DNA of 64,000 nucleotides, from assembly GCF_024055895.1 (NCBI RefSeq), contig NZ_JAMXLE010000001.1, positions 1,931,768-1,995,767 on the forward strand. Direction: 5' to 3'. The notes under the pieces are model-generated. The model saw only the letters and a list, made by a program, of their open reading frames with translations, was not told where the DNA came from and ran no database searches. The stretch is from Rhizobium sp. L1K21 (GTDB taxonomy: Bacteria > Pseudomonadota > Alphaproteobacteria > Rhizobiales > Rhizobiaceae). Numbering within the stretch: position 1 is the stretch's first letter; the number at the start of each line of letters is the position of its first letter. Below, in pieces: positions 47,275-57,370 of the stretch. A program made the translations under genes and the position numbers.

Positions 47275-47330
47275 TGGAGGATATCCGCGTTTTCAGGTGC
47301 CGGTTCTATATCGCGCGATTGGGAGACGGG

Positions 47331-47789
47331 TCATTGACAAACATCAATCCACTCCGCGCTGGTCAAATCCGCCAGTCGCGCGGGCGTGATGCGCACGGCG
47401 GCACGCGTTCCACCGGCTGCGGGCAGCACCTCTTCAAAGTCTTTCAGATTGACATCGCAATAGATTTTCAACGGCTTTGTCAGGCCGAACGGGCAGACGC
47501 CGCCGACAGGATGGCCGGTTTCGGCTTCAACGTCTTCGAAAGCCAGCATCTTTGCCTTTGTGGAAAACTGCGCCTTGAACTTCTTGTTGTCAATGCGCGC
47601 ATCGCCCCTGGCAACAATCAGGATGACATCATCGCCAACCCGAAACGACAAGGTCTTGGCAATCTGCCCCGGCGCGACGCCAAAGGTTTCGGCGGCTTCG
47701 AGGACTGTTGCCGTGGAGGTTTCAGGTTCGAGCACCTGAATGTCGGGCGCATGTTCTGCAAAGAAGGCTTTGACGCTTTCAACGCTCAT
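47331..47789 (-). CDS. YbaK/EbsC family aminoacyl-tRNA deacylase
   Basis: 152 residues. Trans-editing enzyme that hydrolyses mischarged tRNA such as Cys-tRNA-Pro. Signatures: AKTLSFRVGDDVILIVARGDARID, the invariant Lys in NKKFKAQF and the GHPVGGVCPFG loop. ATG start at 47789-47787. Downstream on the same strand lies the PfkB gene. The exact tRNA substrate is not certain, since several YbaK subfamilies exist. Confidence 0.9.
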   Translation of the reverse strand: MSVESVKAFFAEHAPDIQVLEPETSTATVLEAAETFGVAPGQIAKTLSFRVGDDVILIVARGDARIDNKKFKAQFSTKAKMLAFEDVEAETGHPVGGVCPFGLTKPLKIYCDVNLKDFEEVLPAAGGTRAAVRITPARLADLTSAEWIDVCQ

Positions 47790-48498
47790 CGTATTCGCTC
47801 CTGCTTAAAATCGGCAGCAGCTTCCACACGCTTCATGAAGGGGTCAAGGGCAGGAAATGAACAAGCGGTACGGCAGGCAGGCTCAAAGCCGCTGATGCCG
47901 GGATGCGCCAAACTTCGCGACCAGCGCATCCCGCTGGCGAAGGTTAGCCGCACAATTGACCATACAACACATGCCGTGACCGCAAGTACGGAGAACCGTT
48001 TGTAGCAACGCCGGCAAACTCAATTCCGCTCTTAACTGGAGCGGATACAAACCCGTTCTGCTCACACTTCAACTCGTCAGTTCAAAAAACCGGTGTGACC
48101 GGCACTTTGCGCTCGGAATCGAGGTTAATCAGAAGAGAGAAAGCAGCCAGCGTTGAGGTGGCTATAAGCATAGCGCTTAATCCAAGAACAATCATTGCTC
48201 ATCCTTTAGTGACATCATTGTCATCATGCATCCCGACAAGTACAGCGCGATGCTTGTCTCTAGCTTGCGCGGAGACTTGCGCTTGTACTTCGCTTTACCA
48301 AACTGGTTTTGGTTTGCGCCAAGCTCAAACAAGACATCACATGGCGTCTCATCGATGCGCAAAAGGAAGCGCTTTAGGCCGGCTTTTCTTGACCTATGTC
48401 AGAAACAGGCCCGCTTCGGCGTGCTCTACTATCTCCGGAAATGAACCGGCCCGGACCGCAGAAACAGGGCTGTAACGCCATGGAGGGTTCCATTTGGC
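47790..48498. other. 709-bp region, mostly non-coding, upstream of the ABC exporter
   Basis: Apart from the small ORF at 48082-48195 (minus strand), I see no convincing gene. Frames at 47883-48065 (minus) and 48095-48475 (plus) read as noise. The plus-strand part should contain the exporter promoter. Confidence 0.5.
48082..48195 (-). CDS. 37-residue single-span membrane peptide
   Basis: ATG at 48195-48193, preceded by AAGGA with a six-base spacing. It translates as MIVLGLSAMLIATSTLAAF, then SLLINLDSERKVPVTPVF and a TGA stop at 48084-48082. One hydrophobic helix of about 23 residues with a charged C-terminal tail, typical of small bitopic membrane peptides. No neighbour in the same direction suggests a role. 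No family recognised. Divergent from the ABC exporter operon. Confidence 0.5.
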   Translation of the reverse strand: MIVLGLSAMLIATSTLAAFSLLINLDSERKVPVTPVF

Positions 48499-49206
48499 AT
48501 GGGCGATATCGTCTTTTCCGTCAGGAATTTGAAGAAGAGCTACAAGACTGGCGATGTAGAAGTGCAGGCACTGCGCGGCGTGGATCTTGCGCTCTACAAA
48601 AGTGAGATGGCGGTGCTGCTCGGGCCATCGGGCAGCGGCAAGTCAACACTCTTGAATATTATTGGCGGCCTCGACCGGGCCACCTCAGGTGAAGTCTATT
48701 TTGGCAGCGAAAACCTGACCGACTACAGCGAGTGGCAGCTGACCCGATTTCGCCGTAGCCATGTGGGTTTCGTCTTTCAATTCTATAACCTGATCCCAAG
48801 CCTGACGGCCTATGAAAACGTGGCGCTGGTAACGGAGATTGCAAAACACCCGCTGGACCCGAAAGACGCATTGGAAATGGTCGGCCTGAAGGAGCGGATG
48901 CACCATTTTCCCGCTCAGCTCTCAGGCGGCGAGCAGCAGCGTGTTGCGATTGCGCGCGCGGTGGTGAAGCGGCCCGACGTTCTCCTGTGTGATGAACCAA
49001 CGGGCGCGCTCGATTCCAAGACCGGCGTTCTGGTTCTTGAGGTGCTCGACCGGATCAACGCCGAATATGGCACCACCACGGCGGTCATCACCCACAATGC
49101 CGGCATCCGCAACATTGCCCACCGGGTCTTCTCTTTCCACGACGGACGCATTGTCGAAGCTGCCGTGAACGAAACACGCATGAAACCCTCGGAGATCAGC
49201 TGGTAA
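48499..49206 (+). CDS. ABC transporter ATPase (MacB/LolD/DevA-type)
   Basis: 235 residues. Walker [10 protein letters not shown] (about 40-48), Q-loop [18 protein letters not shown], signature LSGGEQQR, Walker [13 protein letters not shown] and the switch His in VITHNAG. The subfamily serving FtsX-like permeases is indicated by [14 protein letters not shown] and PTGALDS. Its stop overlaps the permease start by one base (TAATG), and an HlyD-like adaptor follows, so the three genes form one exporter operon. Confidence 0.94.
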   Translation: MGDIVFSVRNLKKSYKTGDVEVQALRGVDLALYKSEMAVLLGPSGSGKSTLLNIIGGLDRATSGEVYFGSENLTDYSEWQLTRFRRSHVGFVFQFYNLIPSLTAYENVALVTEIAKHPLDPKDALEMVGLKERMHHFPAQLSGGEQQRVAIARAVVKRPDVLLCDEPTGALDSKTGVLVLEVLDRINAEYGTTTAVITHNAGIRNIAHRVFSFHDGRIVEAAVNETRMKPSEISW

Positions 49207-51569
49207 TGAGCATGCTCGACCGCAAGCTTTTCCGCGATCTGGGGCGGCTTTGGGCGCAGGCTTTAGCCATTGCGCTGGTGATGGCTTGTGGCGTTGCAAC
49301 CCTGATCCTTGCTGAAGGCGCCTACCGCTCGCTTCATGAAACGCGGGCAGCCTTTTACGAGCGCTACCGGTTTGCGAATGTGTTTGTCTCAGCCACACGC
49401 GCACCACTCGAGACGGCAGCGACGATCAAAGCCATTGATGGCGTCTCTGGCGCAGTGTTCCGCATCTCCAAGCCTGTGCTTCTCGACATGCCCGGAATGG
49501 CCGAACCTGCCGCAGGTATGGTTCTTTCGCTGCCGGATTTCGGCGAACCGGATGTCAATCGGCTTTACATTCGCTCCGGGCGTCTGCCCGCACCAGGCTC
49601 CACTGACGAGGCCGTTATTCTGGAGAGCTTTGCCGATGCGCACCGTCTCAAACCTGGGTCGCATTTCACCGCGATCATGAATGGTGCGCGGCGCGACATA
49701 CAGGTCACCGGCATCGTCTTGTCTCCAGAGTTCATTTACACAATCGGGCCTGGCGACCTTGTGCCCGACCCGCGCCGTTTCGGCATTTTCTATATGGCGC
49801 ATAGCCGGCTTGCCGGGATATTCGGCATGACGGGTGCCTATAACGACGTATCCCTCAGAACAACGCGCAGCGCCAGCGAGGCGGCGGTGATCGACGCTGT
49901 CGACAACGTCCTCAAACCCTATGGCGGGGCTGGAGCCCACGGGCGGGACAGGCAGACTTCCCACACCTTTCTGGACAATGAGATGATCCAGCTTGACGGG
50001 ATGGCAAAGGTGATACCGCCGATCTTCCTGGGTGTTGCGGCCTTCTTGATCAATATGATCCTGAGCCGGCTCATCGCACTGGAACGTGAACAGATCGGCC
50101 TCTTGAAGGCACTCGGCTTTTCTGAAATCGCCATCGGCCTCCATTACGCCAAGTTGACCCTGGTGATCGCCGCGTTGGGATTTGCAGTCGGCGCAGGGCT
50201 CGGAAACTGGAGTGGCAGGGCTTTGACGCAGCTCTACACCGAATTCTTCTCCTTCCCCTTTCTGATCTTCATCGAAAGTGCCGATCTTTACATTATCGCA
50301 GCCGGGGTGACGGGGGCCGCAGCGCTTGCGGGGGCGGCCCGCGCTATCTGGAATGTCGTCAAATTACCGGCTGCCGTCGCCATGCGTCCGCCTGCGCCGC
50401 TGAACTACAGCGCAGTCCTGCCGCAGAATATTCTTTTCACAAAGCTGTTCTCACAGCTCAACGTCATGGCCATGCGTGGGATCATTCGTCGACCGATGCG
50501 CACCGCGCTGACAACGCTTGGCACTTCCCTTTCGGTCGCTCTCTTGATCACCGCTTTTGCGTCGATGGACTCAGTCGACAGCATGGTTGAAGAGGTTTTC
50601 TTCCGTGCGGCCCGGCAAGATGCAAGCCTGACCTTTATCACCGATCTCGGCCCTGCAGCAGCGCTTGCCGCCGCGAAAATGCCAGGCGTGATGCGCGCTG
50701 AATCCTTCCGTTCCGTACCGGTCGTCCTGCGGGCCGGCTACAGGGAAAAGCATCTGGCGATTACCGCGCTTGATCCCAAGGCTGGTCTGACCCGGATACT
50801 CGACACCTCCCACAGACCCGTGACACCCCCGCCAAACGGTTTGATGATTTCGGACCATCTGGCACGTTTCTTCGGCGTGCGGCCCGGCGATATGCTGGAC
50901 GTCGAGCTGATCAAACGCAATCATGCGATCGTTTCGGTACCGGTGACGGGTATTGTGCAAAGCTATATCGGGCTTGAAACCTATATGCAGGCCGACGCGC
51001 TGGACCATCTTTCCGGTGAGGGACAAAGGGTGAGCGGCGTGTGGCTTTCGGTTGACCGGACTATGCTCAATGACCTTTATGCGGCGGTGAAACAGACACC
51101 GGCTGTGGCCTCCATCGCGCTTCAGGGCGTTTCCCGGCAAAACTTCCGCGACACGATCAATCAGAACATCGAAACCATGACCTTTGTCTACAGTCTGCTC
51201 GCTGTAATCATTACATTTGGCGTGGTCTACAATTCCGCCCGCATTCAGCTTTCCGAACGCGCCCGCGAACTTGCAAGCCTTCGCGTCTTCGGCTTCACGC
51301 GTTGGGAGGTTTCCGGTGTGCTGCTCTTTGAACTCGGCGTGATTGCGCTTGCTGCCCAGCCGGTTGGCTGGATCGTTGGATATTTCTTCTCAAAGCTGGT
51401 GATCGACAATTTTGCCAGCGACCTCTTCCGCATGCCGTTCGTCATCAATTCCTCCACCTTTGCCTATGCCAGCGGCGTCGTGCTTTTTGCCGCCGTCGTG
51501 TCGGCCTTGGTGGTGCGCCGGCGGATCGACCATCTCGATCTCGTCAGGGTTTTGAAAACAAGGGAGTAA
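49206..51569 (+). CDS. ABC transporter permease with two FtsX domains
   Basis: 787 residues. An N-terminal helix ([20 protein letters not shown]) is followed by a large periplasmic MacB-like domain, then three helices (FtsX 1: [20 protein letters not shown] onward, to about residue 400). A fourth helix ([17 protein letters not shown]), a second periplasmic domain and three C-terminal helices ([20 protein letters not shown] onward) follow. Eight helices in a duplicated arrangement, as in permeases that act as a single fused subunit. Coupled to the ATPase gene. The substrate may be a lipid, peptide or drug; it cannot be told. Confidence 0.92.
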   Translation: MSMLDRKLFRDLGRLWAQALAIALVMACGVATLILAEGAYRSLHETRAAFYERYRFANVFVSATRAPLETAATIKAIDGVSGAVFRISKPVLLDMPGMAEPAAGMVLSLPDFGEPDVNRLYIRSGRLPAPGSTDEAVILESFADAHRLKPGSHFTAIMNGARRDIQVTGIVLSPEFIYTIGPGDLVPDPRRFGIFYMAHSRLAGIFGMTGAYNDVSLRTTRSASEAAVIDAVDNVLKPYGGAGAHGRDRQTSHTFLDNEMIQLDGMAKVIPPIFLGVAAFLINMILSRLIALEREQIGLLKALGFSEIAIGLHYAKLTLVIAALGFAVGAGLGNWSGRALTQLYTEFFSFPFLIFIESADLYIIAAGVTGAAALAGAARAIWNVVKLPAAVAMRPPAPLNYSAVLPQNILFTKLFSQLNVMAMRGIIRRPMRTALTTLGTSLSVALLITAFASMDSVDSMVEEVFFRAARQDASLTFITDLGPAAALAAAKMPGVMRAESFRSVPVVLRAGYREKHLAITALDPKAGLTRILDTSHRPVTPPPNGLMISDHLARFFGVRPGDMLDVELIKRNHAIVSVPVTGIVQSYIGLETYMQADALDHLSGEGQRVSGVWLSVDRTMLNDLYAAVKQTPAVASIALQGVSRQNFRDTINQNIETMTFVYSLLAVIITFGVVYNSARIQLSERARELASLRVFGFTRWEVSGVLLFELGVIALAAQPVGWIVGYFFSKLVIDNFASDLFRMPFVINSSTFAYASGVVLFAAVVSALVVRRRIDHLDLVRVLKTRE

Positions 51570-51572
51570 ATC

Positions 51573-52781
51573 ATGGCTGGAACCCTTTCCACTTGGATCA
51601 AGCGCGGCGCGATGGCTGCCGGTGTCATCGCCATTGCGGCGGGTTTTGCTTATGCTTTGCGGGAAAAGCCGGTCATGGTGGATTTGGCCGAAATCACCAG
51701 CACACCAATGAAGGTCACCGTGCGCGAGGAGGCCGAGACGCGTGTTCGCGATGTTTATGCTGTCTCGGCACCGATTGCCGGCAATCTCGACCGGGTGGCC
51801 ATCGAAGAAGGCACAGCTGTCACGGCAGGCAAGACGATTGTGGCCGCCATTCGGCCCCTCGACCCGCCATTGATCGACAAGCGCAGCCGCGCCGAACTGA
51901 CCGCCGCGCGCGATGCGGCGAAGGCAGCAGTGGCCATTGCCCGTGTAAACCTCAGACGCGCGCAGACGGGGCTTGACCAGGCCCGTGCGGACCTGGAACG
52001 GGCGCAAGCCCTGGCAAAGACCAGCATCATCGCCAGCAGTACCCTTCAAAAGGCCAATACCGCTCTGCAGGAGGCCGAAGCGCAAACACATGCCGCACTT
52101 GCCACCATTGCCCTGCGCCAGGCAGAACTTGAAACGGCAGAAGCACGCCTTATCCAGCCCGATGGTCCAAAGACCAACGATCCGTCCGGGTGCTGCGTGG
52201 ACATAACCGCTCCGGTAGACGGTGTCGTGCTGAACGTGCTGGTAAAAAGCGAACAGCCGGTTCAGGCAGGCACGAAAATCGCCGAAATCGGCGATCCGGC
52301 GAAACTGGAAGTCGTGGCCGGCCTGCTTTCAAGCGATGCTGTGAAGGTGAAGGCGGGCAGCCCGGCAGAAATCGTAAACTGGGGTGGACCGCCGCTGAAA
52401 GCAACCGTGCGCCGGGTCGATCCGGCAGCCTATACCAAGGTTTCAGCGCTGGGGATCGAGGAACAGCGGGTCAAGGTGATCCTCGACCTTGATGAGAACG
52501 ATCCGCGGCTGGGCCATGAATTCCGCGTTTACGCTGATATCGCCATTTGGAAGGAAGACGATGTTCTGCAGGTTCCGATTGCCGCACTCTTTCGTGTCGG
52601 CAACGATTGGACCGCCTTTGTGGTGCGCGACGGTCGTGCGGCAGAGACAAAAGTGACCATCGACCATATGAACAACCTCTCAGCTGAAGTTACAGATGGT
52701 CTGCAGGTGGGAGATAGGGTTATTCTCTATCCAAGCGACAAGCTTAGCGACGGAAGCCTTGTCGAGGAAAGGCCGCAATAG
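51573..52781 (+). CDS. HlyD/MacA-like membrane-fusion (adaptor) protein
   Basis: 402 residues, 3 bp after the permease stop. N-terminal anchor helix (AAGVIAIAAGFAYAL), biotinyl-lipoyl half motif (VSAPIAGNLDRVAIEEGTAV), a coiled-coil hairpin (about 100-185, Ala/Arg/Gln-rich heptads), the second lipoyl half (ITAPVDGVVLNVLVKSEQPV) and beta-barrel domains (KLEVVAGLLSSDAVKVKAG onward). It bridges the permease to an outer-membrane channel; no TolC gene is in the window. Confidence 0.93.
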   Translation: MAGTLSTWIKRGAMAAGVIAIAAGFAYALREKPVMVDLAEITSTPMKVTVREEAETRVRDVYAVSAPIAGNLDRVAIEEGTAVTAGKTIVAAIRPLDPPLIDKRSRAELTAARDAAKAAVAIARVNLRRAQTGLDQARADLERAQALAKTSIIASSTLQKANTALQEAEAQTHAALATIALRQAELETAEARLIQPDGPKTNDPSGCCVDITAPVDGVVLNVLVKSEQPVQAGTKIAEIGDPAKLEVVAGLLSSDAVKVKAGSPAEIVNWGGPPLKATVRRVDPAAYTKVSALGIEEQRVKVILDLDENDPRLGHEFRVYADIAIWKEDDVLQVPIAALFRVGNDWTAFVVRDGRAAETKVTIDHMNNLSAEVTDGLQVGDRVILYPSDKLSDGSLVEERPQ

Positions 52782-52846
52782 TTGCCTGAACCTGAATGAA
52801 CGGTATGTTGGGCGCGTTCCCCGTTGATGCTGTTGCGGAGTGTCCC

Positions 52847-53182
52847 GTGAAACTGGTGTATCTGTCTCTCGCCTTCATGACGGTTGATCCATCAGCTGTG
52901 TTTGCCGGCAAAGCGGACCTGTTGCCCGCTTGTGCGCAATCTGGAGCGTCGAGTGTGTTCTTCAACGGCAAGCCCGCATTGAAGATGAGCGATGTTGTGA
53001 ACTGTCCGCCGGAACTGATCGAAATTATTCCCAGCATCACAATTGAGGGTCAGCCGCTCGTTCTATTGCGCAGCGGTACTGGTGAAAAAGCACGCTGCCA
53101 AACGCGCGGCAGCAGCAATATCACCGCTGGCGGCAAGGCAGCGCAGACGGCTGGGGACGCCGAATGCGAGGCGCACGAGTAG
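52847..53182 (+). CDS. Small exported PAAR-like protein
   Basis: 111 residues from a GTG at 52847, chosen because GCGGAG lies six bases upstream and the protein then begins with a signal peptide (KLVYLSLAFMTVDPSAVFA, cleaved near AVFA/GKAD). An ATG at 52796 is in frame but has no such features. The mature part reads like one and a half PAAR-type repeats: GASSVFFNGKPALKMSDVVNC, then RGSSNITAGGKAAQTAGD, with four Cys. PAAR proteins normally cap type VI spikes, but no T6SS gene is here and those lack signal peptides. It follows the exporter adaptor by 65 bp and may be cotranscribed. Confidence 0.65.
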   Translation: MKLVYLSLAFMTVDPSAVFAGKADLLPACAQSGASSVFFNGKPALKMSDVVNCPPELIEIIPSITIEGQPLVLLRSGTGEKARCQTRGSSNITAGGKAAQTAGDAECEAHE

Positions 53183-53289
53183 CCACTGAACCGGCGACGC
53201 GTCTTCTCTGCAGCGGGCTTGCACTTTTCCAACGAAAGACGCTATTGCTGGCCGGTGTTTACTCCCCTTCCGGTTTTCCCATTGTGTTG

Positions 53290-54219
53290 ATGATTTTTGA
53301 AAGCATTTTGCCGATCTTCCTGCTTGTTGTTGCAGGAGCGGCGTTTAAACGCCTGCCCTTTATCGACAGAAGTTTCTGGCCGGGCATGGAGCAGTTCGGC
53401 TTTTACATCATTTTTCCACTCTTCCTTTTTCTGACGCTGTCGGGCGCTGATTTTGCCGACGTTGCCATTGGGCCGCTCAGTTTGGTGTATAGCGCTCTTC
53501 TGGCGGTGCTGGCGATCGCCCTGATCGCCGCATGGCCCGTGATGGCGCGTATGGGGATCAATGGCGCGCAGTTCACAACGATCTTCCAGACGGCAACCCG
53601 CTGGAACGGTTTTGTGGCGATGGCCATTGCCGAACGGCTCTATGGACAGACCGGGGTTGCCATCGTTGCTGTCCTGATGGGCGCGATCGTCATTCCCATC
53701 AACCTTGCCAATATCTTCGTACTGGTCTGGTACGGCGGCGGCGAACGCCATCTGGGACTTCTGATCAAGAAGGTTCTCTCCAATCCGATCGTGCTTGCCA
53801 CGTTCTTCGGCCTTGTCTTCGCTGTCGGCGGCATTGAAATCTATATGCCGATCGAGAAAGCGATTGATCTCATTGCCCGCTCGGCATTGGGCCTCGGTCT
53901 TATCATGGTGGGCGCTGGCCTGCGGCTTTCCGAGTTCTCGCGGCCAACCTTCCCTGCCCTGTTGGGCGTGGTCCTGAAGCTTATCGTCTTCCCTGCCGCT
54001 GTCATCGGCGCGACCTGGTGGCTGGGTTTCGATGCGACAACAATCAAGATCGCCGCCTTGAGCGCCAGTGTTCCGACGGCCATGAATGGCTACCTTCTGG
54101 CCAAGCAGATGGGCGGCGATGCACCGCTTTACGCCGCGACGGCCACCCTGCAAACAGCCGCTTCTTTCTTCACCATACCGGCGGTGGTGGCAGTTGCAGA
54201 GATGGTTGCCGCCCGTTGA
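53290..54219 (+). CDS. AEC-family auxin-efflux-carrier-like transporter
   Basis: 309 residues from the ATG at 53290 (MIFESILPIFLLVVAG). The frame continues back to 53164, but that part overlaps the PAAR-like gene and is not hydrophobic. Ten membrane segments in two inverted halves: VVAGAAFKRLPFIDRS, FYIIFPLFLFLTLSG, TATRWNGFVAMAIA, NPIVLATFFGLVFAVGG, SVPTAMNGYLLA and the final TLQTAASFFTIPAVVAV are typical. AEC carriers export organic acids or amino acids such as malate or malonate; the substrate is unknown. Confidence 0.9.
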   Translation: MIFESILPIFLLVVAGAAFKRLPFIDRSFWPGMEQFGFYIIFPLFLFLTLSGADFADVAIGPLSLVYSALLAVLAIALIAAWPVMARMGINGAQFTTIFQTATRWNGFVAMAIAERLYGQTGVAIVAVLMGAIVIPINLANIFVLVWYGGGERHLGLLIKKVLSNPIVLATFFGLVFAVGGIEIYMPIEKAIDLIARSALGLGLIMVGAGLRLSEFSRPTFPALLGVVLKLIVFPAAVIGATWWLGFDATTIKIAALSASVPTAMNGYLLAKQMGGDAPLYAATATLQTAASFFTIPAVVAVAEMVAAR

Positions 54220-54295
54220 TCGGCGTCAAGGTGCCTCCCAGGCCGTCCGCTATACTCAAATCGTCTTTCAGGTTTGAGGCCAAGGAGAGCTTACG

Positions 54296-54628
54296 ATGAC
54301 GGATGAAAGCAAAAGCAACTGGAAGAGTATCACCGAGGAAATCGAAGTTGCCGGTCACCAGCTTATCGAGCGCATTCAGCAATTGATTGCCGAAGGTAAT
54401 GTGAGCCGCATGCGGGTGCGTTCCAAAAATGATGACGTGGTTCTCGATGTGCCATTGACGGCTGGTGCCGTCGTCGGCGGCGTCGTGGTGCTTGCTGCGC
54501 CCTGGCTTGCCATTCTGGGCGCACTGGCAGGATTGCTGGCACATGCCCGCATCGAAGTGGTTCGCGAGCACGAAACGCCGCAAGCCACGCCGCCCGATCA
54601 CACGGAAGACGGCACCACCGCGGCCTGA
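54296..54628 (+). CDS. DUF4342 domain protein
   Basis: 110 residues. Residues 10-92 match the DUF4342 pattern: EEIEVAGHQLIERIQQLIAEG, NVSRMRVRSKNDDVVLDVPL, then a hydrophobic helix with GAVVGGVVVLAAPWLAILGA and LLAHARIEVVRE. Probably a small membrane-associated protein with a soluble N-terminal helix pair. Function unknown. A GGAGAG ribosome site precedes the ATG. Converges with the acyl-CoA dehydrogenase gene, with a hairpin at the junction. Confidence 0.85.
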   Translation: MTDESKSNWKSITEEIEVAGHQLIERIQQLIAEGNVSRMRVRSKNDDVVLDVPLTAGAVVGGVVVLAAPWLAILGALAGLLAHARIEVVREHETPQATPPDHTEDGTTAA

Positions 54629-54639
54629 TGGCCGCGTTT
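54619..54639. terminator. Terminator hairpin at the DUF4342 / acyl-CoA dehydrogenase junction
   Basis: CGCGGCC (54619-54625), TGAT loop, GGCCGCG (54630-54636), then TTTC. It overlaps the DUF4342 stop codon. Confidence 0.6.
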
Positions 54640-54643
54640 CGCC

Positions 54644-56293
54644 TCACATTTCCGGGTAAAGCAGATCGACGATGTAGCGCGCGTCGAAACGCAGGTCGAG
54701 CATACCGTAGGTGTTGCGCCAGCCCGTTGCCAGCCTGCTTTCGGTAAAGGCGTCGGCGATGCGGCCGGCACCCAGGCGGTTCAGCTCGGCAGCGGCGGCG
54801 GCAAGTGCAAGCTGCTCGACGAGAAGACGCGCTGTCCCTTCATCCTTGTTGCAAAGCGATGCCGCGGCACGCAGCACGTCCATGGTCTTGGAGCCGCCGG
54901 GCCCCAAATCACGCGACAGGCCCTGGAAGAGAATGTCGAACAGGTCGGGCCCGCGTTTTAATACACGCAACAGATCGAGCGCCATCACATTGCCCGACCC
55001 TTCCCAGATCGCATTGACCGGAGCTTCGCGGTAGTGGCGGGCGATGGGCCGTTCTTCGATATAGCCGGAGCCGCCAAGGCATTCCATCGCCTCATAGATC
55101 AGGGACGGCGCGATCTTGCAGACCCAATATTTGATCACCGGCGTCATGATGCGGGCGTAAGCTGCATCTTCGGCGCTTTCCTGGGCGCGGTCGAAGGCTG
55201 CAGCAAGGCGAAAGACGAGCGCGGTGGCAGCCGCCACATCCAGCGCCATATCGGCCAGAACGCGCGTCATGATCGGCTGATCGACGAGGTTCTTGCCAAA
55301 CACCATGCGGCGACGTGTGTGGAAGACGGCTTCGGCCAGTGAGGCCCGCATCATGGCCGCTGAGGACACGGCACAATCAAGCCTAGTCAGCGTGACCATA
55401 TCCAGAATGGTGCGAATGCCGGCATCGGGCTCGCCCAGCAGATAGCCAAGCGCGTTGGTAAATTCGACTTCAGACGAGGCGTTGGAGCGGTTTCCGATCT
55501 TGTCCTTCAGGCGCTGAAAACGCAGGCCGTTATGCTTGCCCTCATCGGTCAGGCGCGGAACGAGAAAGCAGCCCATGCCCTGTTCGGTATTGGCGAGCAT
55601 CACGAAAGCGTCGCTCATCGGTGCAGACAGGAAAAACTTGTGGCCCGTGAGGCGATAGACACCTTCGCTTTCGCGGCGGGCCACCGAGCGGTTGGCGCGT
55701 ACATCCGTGCCGCCCTGCTTTTCCGTCATGCCCATGCCGAGTGTAACGGCCGTCTTGTCCTTTGCCGCACGGTTGGTCGAATCATATTTGCGCGACAGGA
55801 TGCGCGGTGCCCAGACCTTTTGAACCTGCGGCGAAGCCATGATGGCGGCAACGGAGGCATTGGTCATGGTGATGGGGCAAAGATGGCCCCCTTCCAGCTG
55901 GGCGGACAGGTAAAAACGAACGGCGCGGGCCTGGTGCGCCCTGCCCTTTTCGTCAATTGAGGGTTCCCAAACAGAGGAGTGAAGGCCAGATGACATGGAA
56001 CGGCGCATGAGCGCGTGATAGGCAGGATGAAAATCGACGACATCCAGACGCTCGCCGCGCGGACCATGGGTGCGCAGCTGTGGCACGCCCTGATTGGCCA
56101 TGCGGGCCAGATCCTGGCTTTCGGGTGCCGTCACATAGCGTCCGATCACATCATATTCCTGGCGCAGCGCGCGGGGAAAATTCTGCGTAATATCGGTCAG
56201 CATCGGATCGGATCGATAGGCATTGACGCCCTGCCACAAAGGCGGCTGGTTCATCTCCGAAAAGAGATCGTCGTCTTTATTGCTTGCGGTCAT
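54644..56293 (-). CDS. AidB-like acyl-CoA dehydrogenase family protein
   Basis: 549 residues. The acyl-CoA dehydrogenase fold is recognisable from GMGMTEKQGGTDVRANRS, FFLSAPMSDAFVMLANTEQG and the FAD/C-terminal YEAMECLGGSGYIEERPIARHYREAPVNAIWEGSGNV region. The N-terminal extension (FSEMNQPPLWQGVNAYRSDP) and C-terminal extension are those of E. coli AidB (541 residues), which protects DNA during alkylation stress and has weak isovaleryl-CoA dehydrogenase activity. The enzymatic role here is not certain. Divergent from pyrB. Confidence 0.92.
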   Translation of the reverse strand: MTASNKDDDLFSEMNQPPLWQGVNAYRSDPMLTDITQNFPRALRQEYDVIGRYVTAPESQDLARMANQGVPQLRTHGPRGERLDVVDFHPAYHALMRRSMSSGLHSSVWEPSIDEKGRAHQARAVRFYLSAQLEGGHLCPITMTNASVAAIMASPQVQKVWAPRILSRKYDSTNRAAKDKTAVTLGMGMTEKQGGTDVRANRSVARRESEGVYRLTGHKFFLSAPMSDAFVMLANTEQGMGCFLVPRLTDEGKHNGLRFQRLKDKIGNRSNASSEVEFTNALGYLLGEPDAGIRTILDMVTLTRLDCAVSSAAMMRASLAEAVFHTRRRMVFGKNLVDQPIMTRVLADMALDVAAATALVFRLAAAFDRAQESAEDAAYARIMTPVIKYWVCKIAPSLIYEAMECLGGSGYIEERPIARHYREAPVNAIWEGSGNVMALDLLRVLKRGPDLFDILFQGLSRDLGPGGSKTMDVLRAAASLCNKDEGTARLLVEQLALAAAAAELNRLGAGRIADAFTESRLATGWRNTYGMLDLRFDARYIVDLLYPEM

Positions 56294-56428
56294 GTTCGAT
56301 CCTTATTCCGGAATCGCAAAATTGCATGGGGATGAATGCGCCATCACGCACTTGAAGTCCAGCCCGGTCTTGCCGTGCGCGCTTTCACAAATTATAGAGC
56401 CAAAAATCCTTATAGAAAGCGACCTTTT

Positions 56429-57370
56429 ATGGACTTCTTCCCGCATCGCCATCTGCTGGGCATCAAGGATCTCAACCCTCAGGATATTGCCTTTCTTCTC
56501 GACAAAGCCGATCAGGCTGTCAACATCAGCCGCCAGAGAGAGAAGAAAACCGCAACCTTGCGCGGTCTGACGCAAATCAATCTTTTCTTTGAGGCCTCGA
56601 CCCGCACACAAGCATCCTTCGAGCTTGCGGGCAAGCGGTTGGGCGCGGACGTGATGAACATGTCGGTTGCCAATTCCTCGGTCAAAAAGGGCGAGACACT
56701 GATTGACACGGCGATGACGTTGAATGCCATGCATCCCGATGTGCTGGTCATCCGGCACTCTTCTGCCGGTGCCGCCGCACTTCTGTCGCAGAAGGTCTCC
56801 TGCGCCGTGGTCAATGCAGGCGACGGCCAGCATGAACACCCAACCCAGGCGCTGCTGGATGCACTGACGATCCGCCGCGCCAAGGGTAAACTGGCGCGCA
56901 TTATCGTCGCCATTTGTGGCGATGTGCTGCATTCGCGCGTGGCGCGCTCCAATATCCTGCTTCTCAATGCCATGGGTGCACGCGTGCGCGTGGTTGCCCC
57001 ATCAACGCTTCTGCCCACCGGCATTGCGCAAATGGGTGTCGAGGTCTTCCACAATATGGAGGAAGGATTGAAGGACGCCGACGTGGTGATGATGCTGCGC
57101 CTGCAGCGCGAGCGAATGGCGGGCGGTTTCGTGCCGTCGGTACGCGAATATTTCAAGTTTTACGGCCTGGACAGCGAAAAGCTGAAAGCCGCGCGCGAAG
57201 ATGCGCTTGTCATGCATCCCGGCCCCATGAACCGTGGCGTCGAAATCGCATCCGATATCGCAGACGGTCCGCAAAGCGTGATCGGCGATCAGGTTGAAAT
57301 GGGGGTCGCCGTGCGCATGGCGGTCATGGAAGCGCTGCTTCTGTCGCAAAATGGAGGAGAACGCTCATGA
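56429..57370 (+). CDS. pyrB: Aspartate carbamoyltransferase, catalytic subunit
   Basis: 313 residues from the ATG at 56429 ([16 protein letters not shown]); the frame open to 56336 adds unrelated sequence. Condenses carbamoyl phosphate with aspartate in pyrimidine synthesis. The carbamoyl-phosphate site [20 protein letters not shown], the HPTQALLD motif, RVARSNI and MHPGPMNRG are present. No pyrI is nearby. Its stop overlaps the pyrC start (ATGA at 57367-57370). Confidence 0.96.
   Translation: MDFFPHRHLLGIKDLNPQDIAFLLDKADQAVNISRQREKKTATLRGLTQINLFFEASTRTQASFELAGKRLGADVMNMSVANSSVKKGETLIDTAMTLNAMHPDVLVIRHSSAGAAALLSQKVSCAVVNAGDGQHEHPTQALLDALTIRRAKGKLARIIVAICGDVLHSRVARSNILLLNAMGARVRVVAPSTLLPTGIAQMGVEVFHNMEEGLKDADVVMMLRLQRERMAGGFVPSVREYFKFYGLDSEKLKAAREDALVMHPGPMNRGVEIASDIADGPQSVIGDQVEMGVAVRMAVMEALLLSQNGGERS

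Noticed and set aside
52847-53182. Type VI secretion effector tip
   Set aside because: No tss, hcp or vgrG gene in the window, and the protein has a signal peptide; only a PAAR-like resemblance is claimed.
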